From NCBI GenBank assembly GCA_016490735.1, contig JAEMWC010000619.1:396001-460000 (forward strand): DNA of 64,000 nt. The letters are read 5' to 3'. Numbering within the stretch: the first letter of the stretch is position 1; each line of letters starts with the position of its first letter. Below the pieces are notes generated by a model. It was not told where the DNA came from. It did not search any database and saw only the letters and a program-made list of their open reading frames with translations. This document shows, in pieces, positions 53,887 through 64,000 of the stretch. Origin of the DNA: Pachyseris speciosa. Lineage: Eukaryota > Cnidaria > Anthozoa > Scleractinia > Pachyseridae. Position numbers and translations under genes: made by a program.

Positions 53887-54596
53887 GGCCCGGTTTAAAC
53901 GTCGCATTTTACATGCACCAAATCAAATTGCCGAATTAAGTGCATGTAAAATGCGACGTTTAAATCAATTAAATTCGGCAGATTTGTATTAAATGCGAGT
54001 TCAGTCGAATATTCGATTGATCCAGTCGAATATGCGACTGAAGTTCGACAGTTGATTTAAACGCCGCATTTTACACGTGCCGAATCTAATTCATAAATTA
54101 TGTTTAATTATATTTTACCCATAACACCACAGTATTATGCTACATGACATGCGCAAAGAAAACTGGAGGGAAGTAATCGCGGGTGTAGGAAAACAATATG
54201 GCGATTGTCGAAGATAGTATGTGTGGTTCGTGTTTCTGGTGCTTCTCAGTTCTCTCCAACAAAGTATACATGTTTGACATGCGGAAATTTTTTTTGTATA
54301 GGATGCTGTTTTTGAAGAAGACGAGGAAACACCGGTTTGGAAGGCAGGACGAAGTGTAGCTCGTTGCAAAGCTTGTTTTCCGGAGAAGATGGAGAATGAA
54401 GACAACGAACGAGAATTTGATCAGCAAAGTGAAACGAATATCAGTGTCTGGGAATGAAGCTGTCACTCGCACTCGGCAATTAAATTCGGCACAATTAAAT
54501 GCGACGTTTAAATCAAATGCCGAACTTTTTTAATTCAAGTCGACTTAAATTAGTATTAGATTCGGCGCATGTAAAATACGACGTTTAAACCGGGCC
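53887..54596. mobile_element. TA-flanked DNA transposon with GGCCCGGTTTAAACG ends
   Basis: Inverted termini of about 30 bp, GGCCCGGTTTAAACGTCG... at the left and ...CGACGTTTAAACCGGGCC at the right (one mismatch over 30). TA lies on each side (53885-53886, 54597-54598). The GACGTTTAAA/GCATTTTACATG block recurs at about 53939, 54053 and 54497 as subterminal repeats. A cysteine-containing frame lies between them. Tc1/mariner-like by target site, but the family is unassigned. Confidence 0.65.
54198..54457 (+). pseudogene. Cysteine-containing reading frame inside the TA-flanked element
   Basis: ATG at 54198 opens MAIVEDSMCGSCFWCF. The second part of the likely protein (DAVFEEDEETPVWKAGRS, then ARCKACF) is in another frame after a T8 run near 54290 and ends at TGA 54455-54457. 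Paired CX2C motifs suggest a small zinc-binding protein. Whether the frame change is a mutation or an unrecognised intron is not clear. No known family was recognised. Confidence 0.35.
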
Positions 54597-54598
54597 TA

Positions 54599-57401
54599 AC
54601 ACAGTATTTTATGCCGCACATAATGATAAGGCCAGTTTAGTCTTCATACTATCGGGATCGACGGTCGATCCATGCATATAGTAATGCGAGGTGTTCGTGA
54701 AATTCGCCCAGCTCAAGGCATCTAAAACTGAAAATATGTGGATTTAGCTTTTCATGTTATTGCATTTTATTACGTTCATAGAATTTTTTTTTAATATGCG
54801 ATAATTTTAAAAAAGCCTGACATGTATAGGTGCCACTGAGATGATGTTTAGCTTTAAAAAAATGTAATCAGTATAATTCTATGGAACTGTCATAGTAATG
54901 TTTGTACCAAGACCTTGTAGGGAAAGGTGGATCTTCTCTCTCTATTCTCTCACTTATAATAAGTAGCATGTAACAGTGAATCTGGGTCTGTGAAATTGTT
55001 TTCTAGTCACACCTCATTGCCCTTGTAAGAATCACCGACGATCTGATTATGTGATACGAATCCAATGAAGACCAAAGTGAAAAAGGACCAGTGATGGAAA
55101 AGGACATGTGTATCTGTACGTGTAATGGACAAACATCATCAGCAGAGCATCGTTCAAGTTGATAAGCCTCTCTCAGATCCTCAAGAGTGTCAAAGGGTTT
55201 CAATTCGCACTATTTAAGCCACTCAAGTGTCTGTATAAAGGATCTCAGTTGCTGTCTTTTTGGAACAAAGTGAACTGTCTGTAACATTCTGGTCTATGGA
55301 TTTATTAGGCTGGACTGCAGACTGTAATTTCATAGATCATTGGCTGCAATTCATTTCTTTGAAGCCTGGGAATTGTAGATTTGTTCTTGTTATCTACGCA
55401 AAAATGAATATGCAAATAAAGAAACAACCAGTTGAAATGTTTCCGGTCAATACTATTTTATTAATTTTCCGACGAAAGCTTTTGCTTCTTTGTTCCTTCC
55501 TCCACCAAGAAAAAATCGCAAAAACACTTTTCAATTAATTTCTTGAATTCACAATTAACTGCGCATACCATGGGGTGCATGGATTCACAAACCCTCCTAA
55601 GCTATGAAGTATCCCAAGCATCACTTCCTAACAGCTTATTGTTAGAAAGCATGCATTTCTTGGGACATCTCAGTCGTTTAAGGAGAGCTTTGTGAAGACT
55701 CCAAGTCATTTGTGGCATATAACCAGAGCCTCACTTAAATATGAAAAAATATATATTATATATTTACTGTCTGAGAGGTACTGTATTCTTACTGCCTTGC
55801 AATTATCCTTCCATGCATATCATGGAAGGATAATTGAGCAGAGGACGGGCCAGAAAACCATCCTTTACAAGGAGAACCCATTCGCAAGAGATGTAGGCCC
55901 CTCCTCCTGCCTGGTTTACATGTGAAATCAAGGAGTTGGCTTGGGAGAAGGTTAACCCTGGGTGGAGGGTCACCCCCTTTGAAGGTATGGTGACCCTAAT
56001 GGGTGAGCCAAATTTTTTGGCCTTGTAAATGCTTTGCCTATTTTTCACTTGCCTACCAGGAACAGTTCAGGACATAAGGAGCATGCAAGCACACACCCGG
56101 TAGGGCCAAGTATTAAAACAAAAACTGCAACCAGAAAAACATCGGCAAACTTTGAAACTGCGAGTAGGAAACACTGTCAAATTTATTTCAAAGTTGAAAA
56201 ATATAAATAAGTTCCTATACTCTCACTGATTAATTTCACCTATAACATTAGTACTTAAGGTGATTCCTGACATTTGCACGGCGCATCGTATCCTTACTGC
56301 GCATAATTTATGGCGTCATTTAGCGCGCGCTCGTGCAGTCGCGCATTGGAAACCTGGCGGATTTGCCTTGAAATTGAGCTCTGTTAGTTTAAAAATGGCT
56401 ATAGCTCACAAACGAGCTCGGGCAAACCCACCTTTCTTCCAGTCATTGTAATCAACTAATCTTAAGCGTTGCGTGAGAAAAGACTGATCTGATTTCTATT
56501 GCTGAAAATTGAATAAATAAGGAAAATAGCAGCCACTGTGGTCTTTTCTAGTTTGCAGTTTAGTAACCATGTCAAGAGTAGTGGTTCAAATTTTTAATCA
56601 AGGATTTAGGTTTTTGTCCAATTCAATCTTAACTGATGCTTATTTGTGTCCTATACATAATTTATGGCCTGCAGTTTAATGCGTGTGCTCATGAGTTTGG
56701 GCTCACAAAGATTTAACAATAACTTGGAATGCGTTGTTACAATAAGCATTACTTAATGCCAAACTGGCGCATTTTCAATGCCTTACAGCTCCTAAATGAG
56801 CAAGGGCACCCCCCTTTCTTATTTCAAAATTGAACACCAACGGTTATCATAAGATAAATATTCAGTGGACAACTTCGAACAAAAATCTATTGTCACTTTT
56901 ATTTCAGAGGAATTAACTAAATAGTTGTAGGGCACATATATGCCGTGAAAAACGCTAGTGACCGAGCGAACAAAAGCGCTCTCATCCAGCTGCAAGCAAT
57001 GTGTCAGGGAACGAACACAGTGTATGAACAAAGCATCCAAACTTTCCATAAACAACACTTATCAACGGTACATTCAACGAAAATTGTTCTCTTGGTCTAG
57101 AAAATTCTCCATGGCAAAGAAAATAAAACATAAAAATACATATACTTACATTTTATGTCCGCCAAAATAGCGGCGTCGCTTACGCTCCACGGTTAAATTT
57201 TGGGATCGTAGGTCTTTATAGATCCGATATGCTGTGTCTCTTTTAGCATGGTTTGTCCATGTGTTTTAATGTTGAGATTGGTTTTGGTACCCTCGTGCAA
57301 AGCGTCATCACATGAAATACTTAAAGAACAGAAAACAACAACAACAACAACAATTTATTAAGGTACTTCCATGAAGTTACATAGTATTACAGACGTTTGG
57401 G
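54599..57401. other. No gene recognised
   Basis: Short chance frames only. Contains the perfect hairpin at 55800-55836 and a partly repeated GCATAATTTATGGCGTCATT-like segment near 56300 and 56655. Confidence 0.5.
55800..55836. repeat. Perfect 16-bp inverted repeat
   Basis: CAATTATCCTTCCATG and its exact complement separated by 5 nt (CATAT). Simple hairpin; no terminator role is implied in a eukaryote. Confidence 0.85.
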
Positions 57402-57520
57402 CAGCAGGGTTGGCGCAGTGGTGAGAGCTCTCGCCTTCCACCAATGTGTCCCTGGTTCGATTCCCGCACTCGGCGTCATAAGTGGGCTGAGTTTGTTGTA
57501 GCCTACCACGCAGTCATTTT
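57402..57520 (+). mobile_element. tRNA-derived SINE, head region
   Basis: A box TGGCGCAGTGG (57411-57421) and B box GGTTCGATTCC (57454-57464) with GTGGGCTGAGTTTGTTG following. The rest of the body is lost. Confidence 0.75.
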
Positions 57521-57799
57521 TAGGGCACTCGTATTCACCTCCTCCCCACTAACGCCTGCTTACCCGAAGCCAACATTCCTTTCCCGCCGCTTAGCCAATC
57601 ACATTTTACCTACTAAATTTTGACTTCAGGACGCTTTTCGCGGAATAGTTCAACATAGCGGAGACAGAGCTTGAGCAAGCTTTAATCACCGTGTGCTCTA
57701 CGTTTAAAATTTCCTGTTTAAATGCATATCAACTGACTTCAATTTAAGAATTTGTGAGAGGAAATAGCGATAATATTTCCGTCAATATGCCGACTAGTT

Positions 57800-58470
57800 A
57801 CGGAAAGAGGCTTCCTGCGTCTCGCGGGTCGCCCGGGTCTAAAATTGCCGACGGTTCTTCTTTTTCTTCGTCGAGTTTCATCCACAAAGCTAATTTACGG
57901 CGTTTCTGCGCAAGCGCTGACTATTTTTAACAACTCACAGCAAGAGTGATGCCTGTTCTCACGTATCGGAAAATGTCGATTCACCTTGTGTCTTTTGAAG
58001 TCTGAACAAACAATATGTTAAGCGAAGTGTCTATGCGAATGTTTGCAAGTTCAACGGCGAGAAGAAAGCTTTTAACATGAGTAAACTTAACTCCAGATGG
58101 ACTGCCGCTTTTCCTCGTGTCTGCTTCATTGAGATGTACATTTTGTACACTGCGAGTAGTCTCTAATTTTGGCGATGGATTGTGGGGAGGGCGAAAGACA
58201 CGTGCGCGCGCGAAGTTGCGAGTAGACGCGACGCGAGCAGAGCGCCAAAAATTAGAGACTACAGACAAAGGGAGTTTGACCTTTCACAGCCGAGTGCCTG
58301 TTGTCACGTATCGGAAAACGTCGATTCACAACTAATATGTTAAGAGAAGTGTCTATACGAATGTTTGCAAGTTCAACTGCGGGAAGAAAGCTTTTAACAT
58401 GACCAAAATTTAACTCCAGATGGACTGCCGTGTTCCCCGTATCCGCTCGATTGAGACGTACATTTTGTTG
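57800..58470 (+). repeat. Long interspersed repeat, copy 2 (plus)
   Basis: The reverse counterpart of 26230-26905, with the same order of blocks: CCCGGGTCTAAAATTGCCGA, two GTTTGCAAGTTCAAC subrepeats and the TAGTCTCTAATTTTGGCG inverted pair. The frames inside it are shared with copy 1 and are repeat-derived. Confidence 0.7.
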
Positions 58471-58874
58471 AATAACTCAAGTACGGGATATCACACACCC
58501 CTGAGACTTTGACAGGTAGTTTATTTAGTATTTTCCCACAATATCTCAATTTCTGGACTTTAATTTTTGAATTATAAGCAATGAATGAGTTGCCAGTGAT
58601 CGGATACCTATGTTATGCGCAACGGATTATGGGATCGCCAGGGGGCAAACATTGCAAGTCGCAAGAAAGAATGTATGGCGTAAAGTTGTTTCTTCGTCAA
58701 AAGCAGCGATTTTGAACAAAGAATAACGCATTTTCGCCGCGATTTTGTGAGAAGCGGAGGTGGCTAATGTCGATGCGTGGAAATTGTAAGTTTCCGTGTG
58801 ATTAATGCGGTAAAATATTTTGATAAACACTTTGTTGCGTAAGCAGGCGGTAAGGGGTGTGGACAAAACCTGGG

Positions 58875-58932
58875 CCCAGGCCCATGGGCTAGCCTATGGG
58901 CCACCCTATGGGTTACCCTATGGGCCACCCCA
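58875..58932. repeat. CCTATGGGCCACC short tandem repeat
   Basis: Four imperfect 15-mers of the type GCCTATGGGCCACCC. Confidence 0.75.
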
Positions 58933-59012
58933 AAAATAAACAAAATAAATAAATAATAGTAATAAAAATAATAATAATAATGAAAATAATAATAATAAAA
59001 GCTCATGCGTTT

Positions 59013-59127
59013 GTCACACGTCACCCCTATGTAGTTAGAGAGACATAAAAATATGATCAAAGATTACTGTAAGTGACTTACATTACAGCGCTCGCACCCA
59101 GTTTATTTTATTTATTTAATTCTCTAT

Positions 59128-59158
<31 letters not shown>

Positions 59159-60870
59159 TTTGGTAGAGAGGGGTAGGGGGGAGGGTGCTGGGTGCTGGGG
59201 GCATTTCTGTGGTTTTACGATCCAAGAGTTTTTTGTTTTTGAGACAAAGCTCATGCGTTTGTCACGTGACCCCTTAAATGTAGTTAGAGAGAGACATGAA
59301 AATTTTCTGTGGTTTTACGAACCACTTTGTTTTTAGTCTTTAGATACTAAACAACACACATCCTCTGTGTTCTACTCCCGAGGGGGGGGGTACTCCCTTA
59401 TCTGGGCTATATAGGTATGTGCGGTCCCGTAGGGTATAGTTTTTTAGCCGTTTTTGGTCTGAAATAGGGTATCGATTTTAACCATTTTGATCTGAAACAG
59501 GGTACGATTTGTGCACACTTGAATTTGAAATGTTTCTTCGAAGAATCTACTTCTTCATCATAGGCTAAAAGACCATCAACAAAAGCCCTTCTTTTTGTCT
59601 TTTTAATGTTTACGCCAACCGTGTACGTGAAATAGGTCTGAAATAGGGTAGGGAAAATCGCAGATTTTGGTCTGAAATAGGGTAAGGGTTTTAGACACCC
59701 AATTTTTCTGGGAGTCTGGGAGTACTCCCCACCTCCCCTCCCCCCCCCCCCCCCGTCCCCCCCGTTTTCAGGAAGGCCCCGTCTTGCTGCGTGTGAGAAC
59801 TTACATACCAGCACTTGGTAACGCGCAACACATTTAAGCACTTACGCTGCATAATACGCGGAAATGATGTGCGCTGAATTAGACAACTCCACAACTCTAC
59901 CAAATCAACGAAGTGCTAGAAATTTTTGAGGACCTTTCAACAATAAGCAGTATTAAATGTGTGCGCAATTAATGTTTCAATGTCTGTCATCCATGCATGT
60001 TACTTTCGATAAAGAGTAGAATGCAAGAGATTGATCAACACAGATCGGACACGTTAAAGCACCGTATGTGATCAACCAGTCACAGTCATTTACTTGGAGA
60101 AACAATGAAACACAACAATCAAAATAAAAAACGGTATCCTACAATAAACAAAAAAAATCTGGGACAAAAGTGAGTGCTGCCGAAGCGGTGGCGGTGGAGT
60201 TTCACTGCAAATACATCAGTAGAGCCCCGAAGGGGAAGGTGGGGGGGGGGGGGGGGGGCGGGGGTACTCCCAGACTCCCAGAAAAATTGGGTGTCTAAAA
60301 CCCTTACCCTATTTCAGACCAAAATCTGCAATTTTCCCTACCCTATTTCAGACCTGACCAAAAAGTCGATACCCTATTTCAGACCTATTTCACGTACACG
60401 GTTGGCGTAAACACATTAAAAAGACGAAACGAAGGGCTTTTGTTGATGGTCTTTTAGCCTATTGCGAAGAAGTAGATTCTTCGAAAAAACATATCAAGTT
60501 CAAGACAGGAGTGCACAAATCGATACCCTATTTCAGACCAAAAACGACTAAAATCCATACCCTCTGGGGCCGCACATATCTATATAGCCCAGAAAAGGGA
60601 GTAGGGTACCCCCCCCCCCCCCCTCCTCCCGCCCCCGGGAGTAGAACACACAGCATGTGTGTTGTTTGGGATCTCAAAAACAAAAAACACTTGGGTCGTA
60701 AAACCACAGAAATGCCCCCAGCACCCAACCCCCTCCCCCCTACCCCTCTCTACCAAAAAAAAAATAAATAAATAAATAAATAAAATAAACTGGGCGCGAG
60801 CGCTGTAATATAAGTCACTTACAGTAATCATATTTTCATGTCTCTCTAACTACATAGGGGTTACGTGACA
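59013..60870. repeat. 1.86-kb inverted repeat with G/C-run elements
   Basis: The left arm (59013-about 59760) and right arm (about 60235-60870) are inverted and share GTAGTTAGAGAGACAT, AGCGCTCGC, GGTAGAGAGGGGTAGGGG, GGTATGTGCGG-type and GGTCTGAAATAGGGTA blocks in mirrored order. Each arm contains a G-run-bounded element (59381-59760; 60235-60630). About 470 bp of unique sequence separates the arms. The frames at 59407-60831 are products of repeats. Confidence 0.7.
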
Positions 60871-60879
60871 TATCGTAAA

Positions 60880-61408
60880 TACTCTTTGTCTTTGGCCATC
60901 GTAGCTTAACAAGAAATAACACACAAACTGCGGTGATAAACATGACAATAAAACGCATTGTTGGAAAACAAAAATAAAACTATATCGTTTAACTAGACGT
61001 TTCGTTTGTTTCGACATACATCTTCAGAAGTGACCGTTAGGAATTAAAGTAACAACTAAATTTTAAATTTAAGATAAGTAACTAATTAACAATAACCTTG
61101 ACAGAAGCTAAAAATAATTTGCATATAAAAGATGCAAACTAATAGAGATACAGCTTTTCGCTGCTTACATTTTCATTTAAGGTAGGTTTCAATTCTCTAA
61201 TAAGTAGAGTCTCCTTTATCTTGCAATGAGTATCTGACCGACCTTTTGCTAATATCTCAAAGTGGTCCCATTTTAAGTTGTGACCAGTTGACGTGACGTG
61301 GTCTGCGATAGCAGATGCATGACAGCTACTCGTGATCGCTTTAAAATGTTCAGTTTTTATGTCATGCAATCTGCGTTTCGTTTTTCCAATGTAGAAATCC
61401 TGGCAGTC
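60880..61408 (-). mobile_element. Penelope-like element 3' part, interrupted by an LTR retrotransposon
   Basis: The minus strand carries the GIY-YIG C-terminal part ([19 protein letters not shown] to stop at 61139) and the 3' region of the family. It is cut at 61408, exactly within the CWDC-DFYIG region, by the LTR starting at 61409. Confidence 0.88.
60992..61031 (-). ncRNA. Degenerate hammerhead-like motif, third Penelope copy
   Basis: Same position as in the other copies and keeps CTGAAGA, GAAA and CGTC. Stem II has one mismatch (GTATGT against ACAAAC) and stem I has lost its core-proximal pair (ACTT against TAGT). Probably inactive. Confidence 0.45.
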
Positions 61409-61549
61409 TGTAATGATGTAACTTGTTACTCGCGTGACAGTCTGGCGTGACATTTGCAATATCACATGATGGTCACATGATCTGTATCTTGATTCTTATG
61501 TGTGAATAAATCAGTGTGTGTTTTGATCAACTCCTGGCTGGTTATTACA
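61409..61549 (+). repeat. 5' LTR
   Basis: TGTAATGATGTAACTTG... to ...GGCTGGTTATTACA, ending in the 6-bp inverted pair TGTAAT/ATTACA. A TGTGAATAAATCAG segment resembles a poly(A) signal. The 3' LTR is outside the window. Confidence 0.82.
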
Positions 61550-61587
61550 TTTTGGCGACGAGGATTTCACTCTAGATTCGTAACGGA

Positions 61588-64000
61588 ATGGCGACCTACG
61601 GGAAGATAGGCGAATTCAAAGAATCAGAGGAGTCGTGGACCCAGTACATCGAGCGCTTAGAACAGTATTTCTTAGCGAACGACGTCGAGGACGCAGGGAA
61701 AAAACGTGCAATTCTACTCAGCGTCTGCGGGAGTAAAACGTACGCTCTAGCGAGGGATTTACTTCAGCCAGGGAGGCCGGCCGAGACAACTTTCAAGAAG
61801 ATTGTCGAAACCCTCGAAAAGCACTTTTCACCCAAGCCGAGTGAAATAGTGGAGCGTTTTAAATTCCATAGCCGTAATCGCAAAGAGGGCGAAGGAGTTG
61901 CGGCGTACGTGGCAGCATTGCGTAAGCTCTCGGAACATTGTAATTTTGGCGAAACACTACCAGAAATGCTTCGAGATCGTTTAGTGTGCGGTATAAATGA
62001 CGAGAAAATGCAGCGGCGATTGTTGGCGGAGCCCCAGTTGAAGCTCAAGAAAGCTGAAGAAATTGCCTTGGCGATGGAACTCGCTTCGAAGCACGTGGTT
62101 GATATTCAGTCGGAAGCGACCCCCAGCAATGTTCATCAAGTCAACTTTGCGGCAAAGCATAAAGGCAAGAATCCTGCTTCAAATACAGAATGCTACCGTT
62201 GTGGCGATAAACACGAAGCTTCAACTTGTCGTTTTAAAGATGCACAATGTTTTAAATGTGGGAAACGAGGACATTTGGCCAAAGCCTGTCGTAATAAGTC
62301 GTCAGTGAAGGCAAACAAAGGAACGGAGTCCGGGAGGCGTGACACTCGACAGCCGGGTATACGAGGCAAGAATACAGTCGTGAAGAAGGAGCAGCCGACG
62401 CATTTAGTCGAGGAACTGTCCGAGGAAGAGGATGCTTATGCAGAGACGATGTATCACATTCGTGGGGCAAACAAGCTGAAGGCTTACGAAGTCTCCATAG
62501 ACCTTTGTGATGAACCACACAAGTTCGAGATTGACACGGGTGCAACCAGAAGTATATTAAGTGAAGAAACGTACAACAAGTTGCGTGACAAAGTGGAACT
62601 GAGAAGTTCAAGGGCCGTGCTGAGCACATACACGGGAGAGAGGATATCTGTGTCTGGGGAGGTGCTGGTTCCAGTTAAATACCAAGATCAGCAATTCTGT
62701 TTGCCGGCCATTGTGGTGAAGGGACCTGGGCCAAATCTACTTGGTAGGGACTGGCTTCAGGTGATGAAACTGAACTGGCAGAATGTTTTAAACATCCAAG
62801 AGAGAGAGAGCAACCCTCAGCTACAGAAGATTTTAGATACATACAAGGACGTCTTCGGTGAAGGACTGGGTACACTAAAGGGCACTGAAGCCAAAATTTA
62901 TGTGGACTCTGAGGCTACACCCAAGTTCATGAAGGCTCGTCCGGTACCTTACGCACTCAAAACAAAGATTGAGATGGAATTAGATCGATTGCAGAATGAA
63001 GGCATAATATCCCCAGTTGAGTTCACAGAGTGGGCCGCGCCTATAGTTCCAGTGGTGAAACAAAACGGATCGGTACGTATTTGTGGAGACTATAAGTGCA
63101 CAGTCAACCAGGTCTCAAAGTTGGACAACTACCCAATTCCTAAAACCGAGGACTTGCTGGCCACACTTGGCGGGGGAAACAAATTCACGAAACTGGATAT
63201 GTCACAGGCCTACCAGCAGTTGGTACTGGAAGAGGGATCACGGAAGTTCACCACGATCAATACGCATAAGGGACTCTATCAGTACAATAGACTGCCTTTT
63301 GGAGTGTCCTCTGCACCCGGGATATTTCAGCGTACAATGGAGAACTTGCTTCAAGGCATACCCCATGTTGTGGTGCGAATCGATGACATCTTAGTCAGTG
63401 GTAAGGATGACTCCGATCACCTAGCCAACCTGGAAATTGTGCTAAGTAGGCTTTCCACTGCTGGATTAAAGCTACGATTGGAAAAATGTCTGTTCATGCA
63501 ACCGAAGGTCACATACTGCGGTTATGTAATCACTGGAGATGGCATCCAACCCGTCGCAGCCAAAGTCACTGCCATCAAGGATGCGCCAGAGCCAAAGGAT
63601 GTGAGCCAGCTGCGTGCTTTCCTGGGTATGCTAAACTACTACCACAGATTCTTACCTGATGTAGCCACCGTCCTAGAACCCCTACACCAGCTGTTAAGGA
63701 AGGGATCGAAGTGGGAGTGGCTAGAAGAACAGCAAACAGCTTTCGACAGAGCCAAAGAGCTACTACAGTCAGCTGATCTGCTTGTGCATTTTGACCCAGA
63801 GAAGGAACTGATCCTTGCGACTGATGCTTCTGACTATGGCGTGGGTGCGGTCTTATCTCACAGGATGAAGAATGGAACTGAACGGCCAATAGGATATGTT
63901 TCCAGGTCCCTGCAGGAAGCAGAAAGGAAGTACTCCACCCTGGAGAAAGAAGCCCTTGCCATAATATTTGGAGTGAAGAAGTTCCATCAATTCCTCTATG
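61588..64000 (+). CDS. gag-pol: Gag-Pol polyprotein of Ty3/gypsy-like element, 3' end outside window
   Basis: An open frame of 804 codons from ATG 61588 to the window edge without a stop; gag and pol are fused in one frame. Order: capsid-like region; two zinc knuckles (C202/C205/H209/C214 with one residue fewer than usual, then canonical CFKCGKRGHLAKAC from 221); protease IDTGATRS (Asp316); RT from about 440 with VKQNGSVRICGDYK and the metal-binding Asp pair at 599-600; RNase H ATDASDYGVGAVL (Asp746). Integrase should follow outside. The RT motif reads RIDD where Tyr or Phe is usual at the first position. The protein would package and copy the element's RNA and insert it. The start is chosen as the first ATG after the primer-binding site. 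Confidence 0.92.
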   Translation, partial: MATYGKIGEFKESEESWTQYIERLEQYFLANDVEDAGKKRAILLSVCGSKTYALARDLLQPGRPAETTFKKIVETLEKHFSPKPSEIVERFKFHSRNRKEGEGVAAYVAALRKLSEHCNFGETLPEMLRDRLVCGINDEKMQRRLLAEPQLKLKKAEEIALAMELASKHVVDIQSEATPSNVHQVNFAAKHKGKNPASNTECYRCGDKHEASTCRFKDAQCFKCGKRGHLAKACRNKSSVKANKGTESGRRDTRQPGIRGKNTVVKKEQPTHLVEELSEEEDAYAETMYHIRGANKLKAYEVSIDLCDEPHKFEIDTGATRSILSEETYNKLRDKVELRSSRAVLSTYTGERISVSGEVLVPVKYQDQQFCLPAIVVKGPGPNLLGRDWLQVMKLNWQNVLNIQERESNPQLQKILDTYKDVFGEGLGTLKGTEAKIYVDSEATPKFMKARPVPYALKTKIEMELDRLQNEGIISPVEFTEWAAPIVPVVKQNGSVRICGDYKCTVNQVSKLDNYPIPKTEDLLATLGGGNKFTKLDMSQAYQQLVLEEGSRKFTTINTHKGLYQYNRLPFGVSSAPGIFQRTMENLLQGIPHVVVRIDDILVSGKDDSDHLANLEIVLSRLSTAGLKLRLEKCLFMQPKVTYCGYVITGDGIQPVAAKVTAIKDAPEPKDVSQLRAFLGMLNYYHRFLPDVATVLEPLHQLLRKGSKWEWLEEQQTAFDRAKELLQSADLLVHFDPEKELILATDASDYGVGAVLSHRMKNGTERPIGYVSRSLQEAERKYSTLEKEALAIIFGVKKFHQFLY

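Larger units (their letters stand above)
61409..64000 (+). mobile_element. Ty3/gypsy-like LTR retrotransposon, 5' part (runs off window)
   Basis: A 141-bp 5' LTR (61409-61549) is followed by a TGGCGACGAGG primer-binding-like site (61552) and a single intact Gag-Pol frame. It is inserted into the Penelope copy after CAGTC (61404-61408), the presumed 5-bp target duplication; the partner lies beyond the window. No stop or frameshift is seen in 2.4 kb, so this is the youngest-looking element here. Confidence 0.92.

Noticed and set aside
55800..55836. Rho-independent terminator or pre-microRNA
   Set aside because: Eukaryotic context rules out the first; a 16-bp arm with a 5-nt loop is too short for a microRNA precursor.
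59407..59841. 144-codon minus frame with repeated FRPK/YFRP segments
   Set aside because: Translation of the GGTCTGAAATAGGGTA repeats; the same peptide appears from the inverted arm at 60174-60771.

Overview
This is eukaryotic nuclear DNA, AT-rich and dense in repeats. The two protein-coding genes are split by introns, and the only long open frame belongs to a retrotransposon. Penelope-like elements, tRNA-derived SINEs, many short inverted-repeat DNA transposons and cnidarian-like nicotinic receptor sequences suggest an anthozoan, probably a stony coral. That assignment is inference; no marker gene in the window proves it.

The core is a convergent (tail-to-tail) pair of paralogous nicotinic acetylcholine receptor (nAChR) subunit genes. 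Gene A is on the plus strand (14496-32427, eight exons, 564 residues). Gene B is on the minus strand (49368-36295, eight exons, 573 residues). Both encode a signal peptide, a Cys-loop with 13 residues between its cysteines, the vicinal Cys-Cys pair of alpha subunits, four membrane segments and a long M3-M4 loop. Internal exons 2, 3, 4, 5 and 7 have identical lengths (152, 45, 110, 145, 173) and all intron phases match, so the pair arose by duplication with inversion. The stops are about 3.9 kb apart. Gene B uses a GC-AG intron before its last exon and has an alternating-histidine stretch in its cytoplasmic loop.

Layout. 1-14495: no confident gene; inverted-repeat elements, a minisatellite, a SINE and two weak minus-strand exon candidates (1310-1513 and a signal-peptide-like exon at 4975-5044). 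14496-32427: gene A. Its intron 2 holds a short inverted-repeat element split by an LTR retrotransposon and by a SINE. Intron 5 holds an inverted Penelope-like composite flanked by a 12-bp target duplication and carrying hammerhead-ribozyme-like motifs. 32428-36294: the gap between the genes, with a decayed SGNH-hydrolase relic and a Mutator-like element with a perfect 9-bp duplication. 36295-49368: gene B, whose introns hold two copies of a family with 6-bp target duplications and a nested stack of palindromic elements. 49369-61408: no gene found; guanine-run elements, a TA-flanked element with a cysteine-containing reading frame, SINEs, a 1.9-kb inverted repeat and a third Penelope copy. 61409-64000: the 5' part of a Ty3/gypsy-like element inserted into that Penelope copy, with an uninterrupted Gag-Pol frame running off the window.

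The two receptor genes probably supply subunits of related cation channels. Everything else is mobile DNA or unassigned. Exon boundaries come from splice-site reading and protein similarity only; no transcript data were available.
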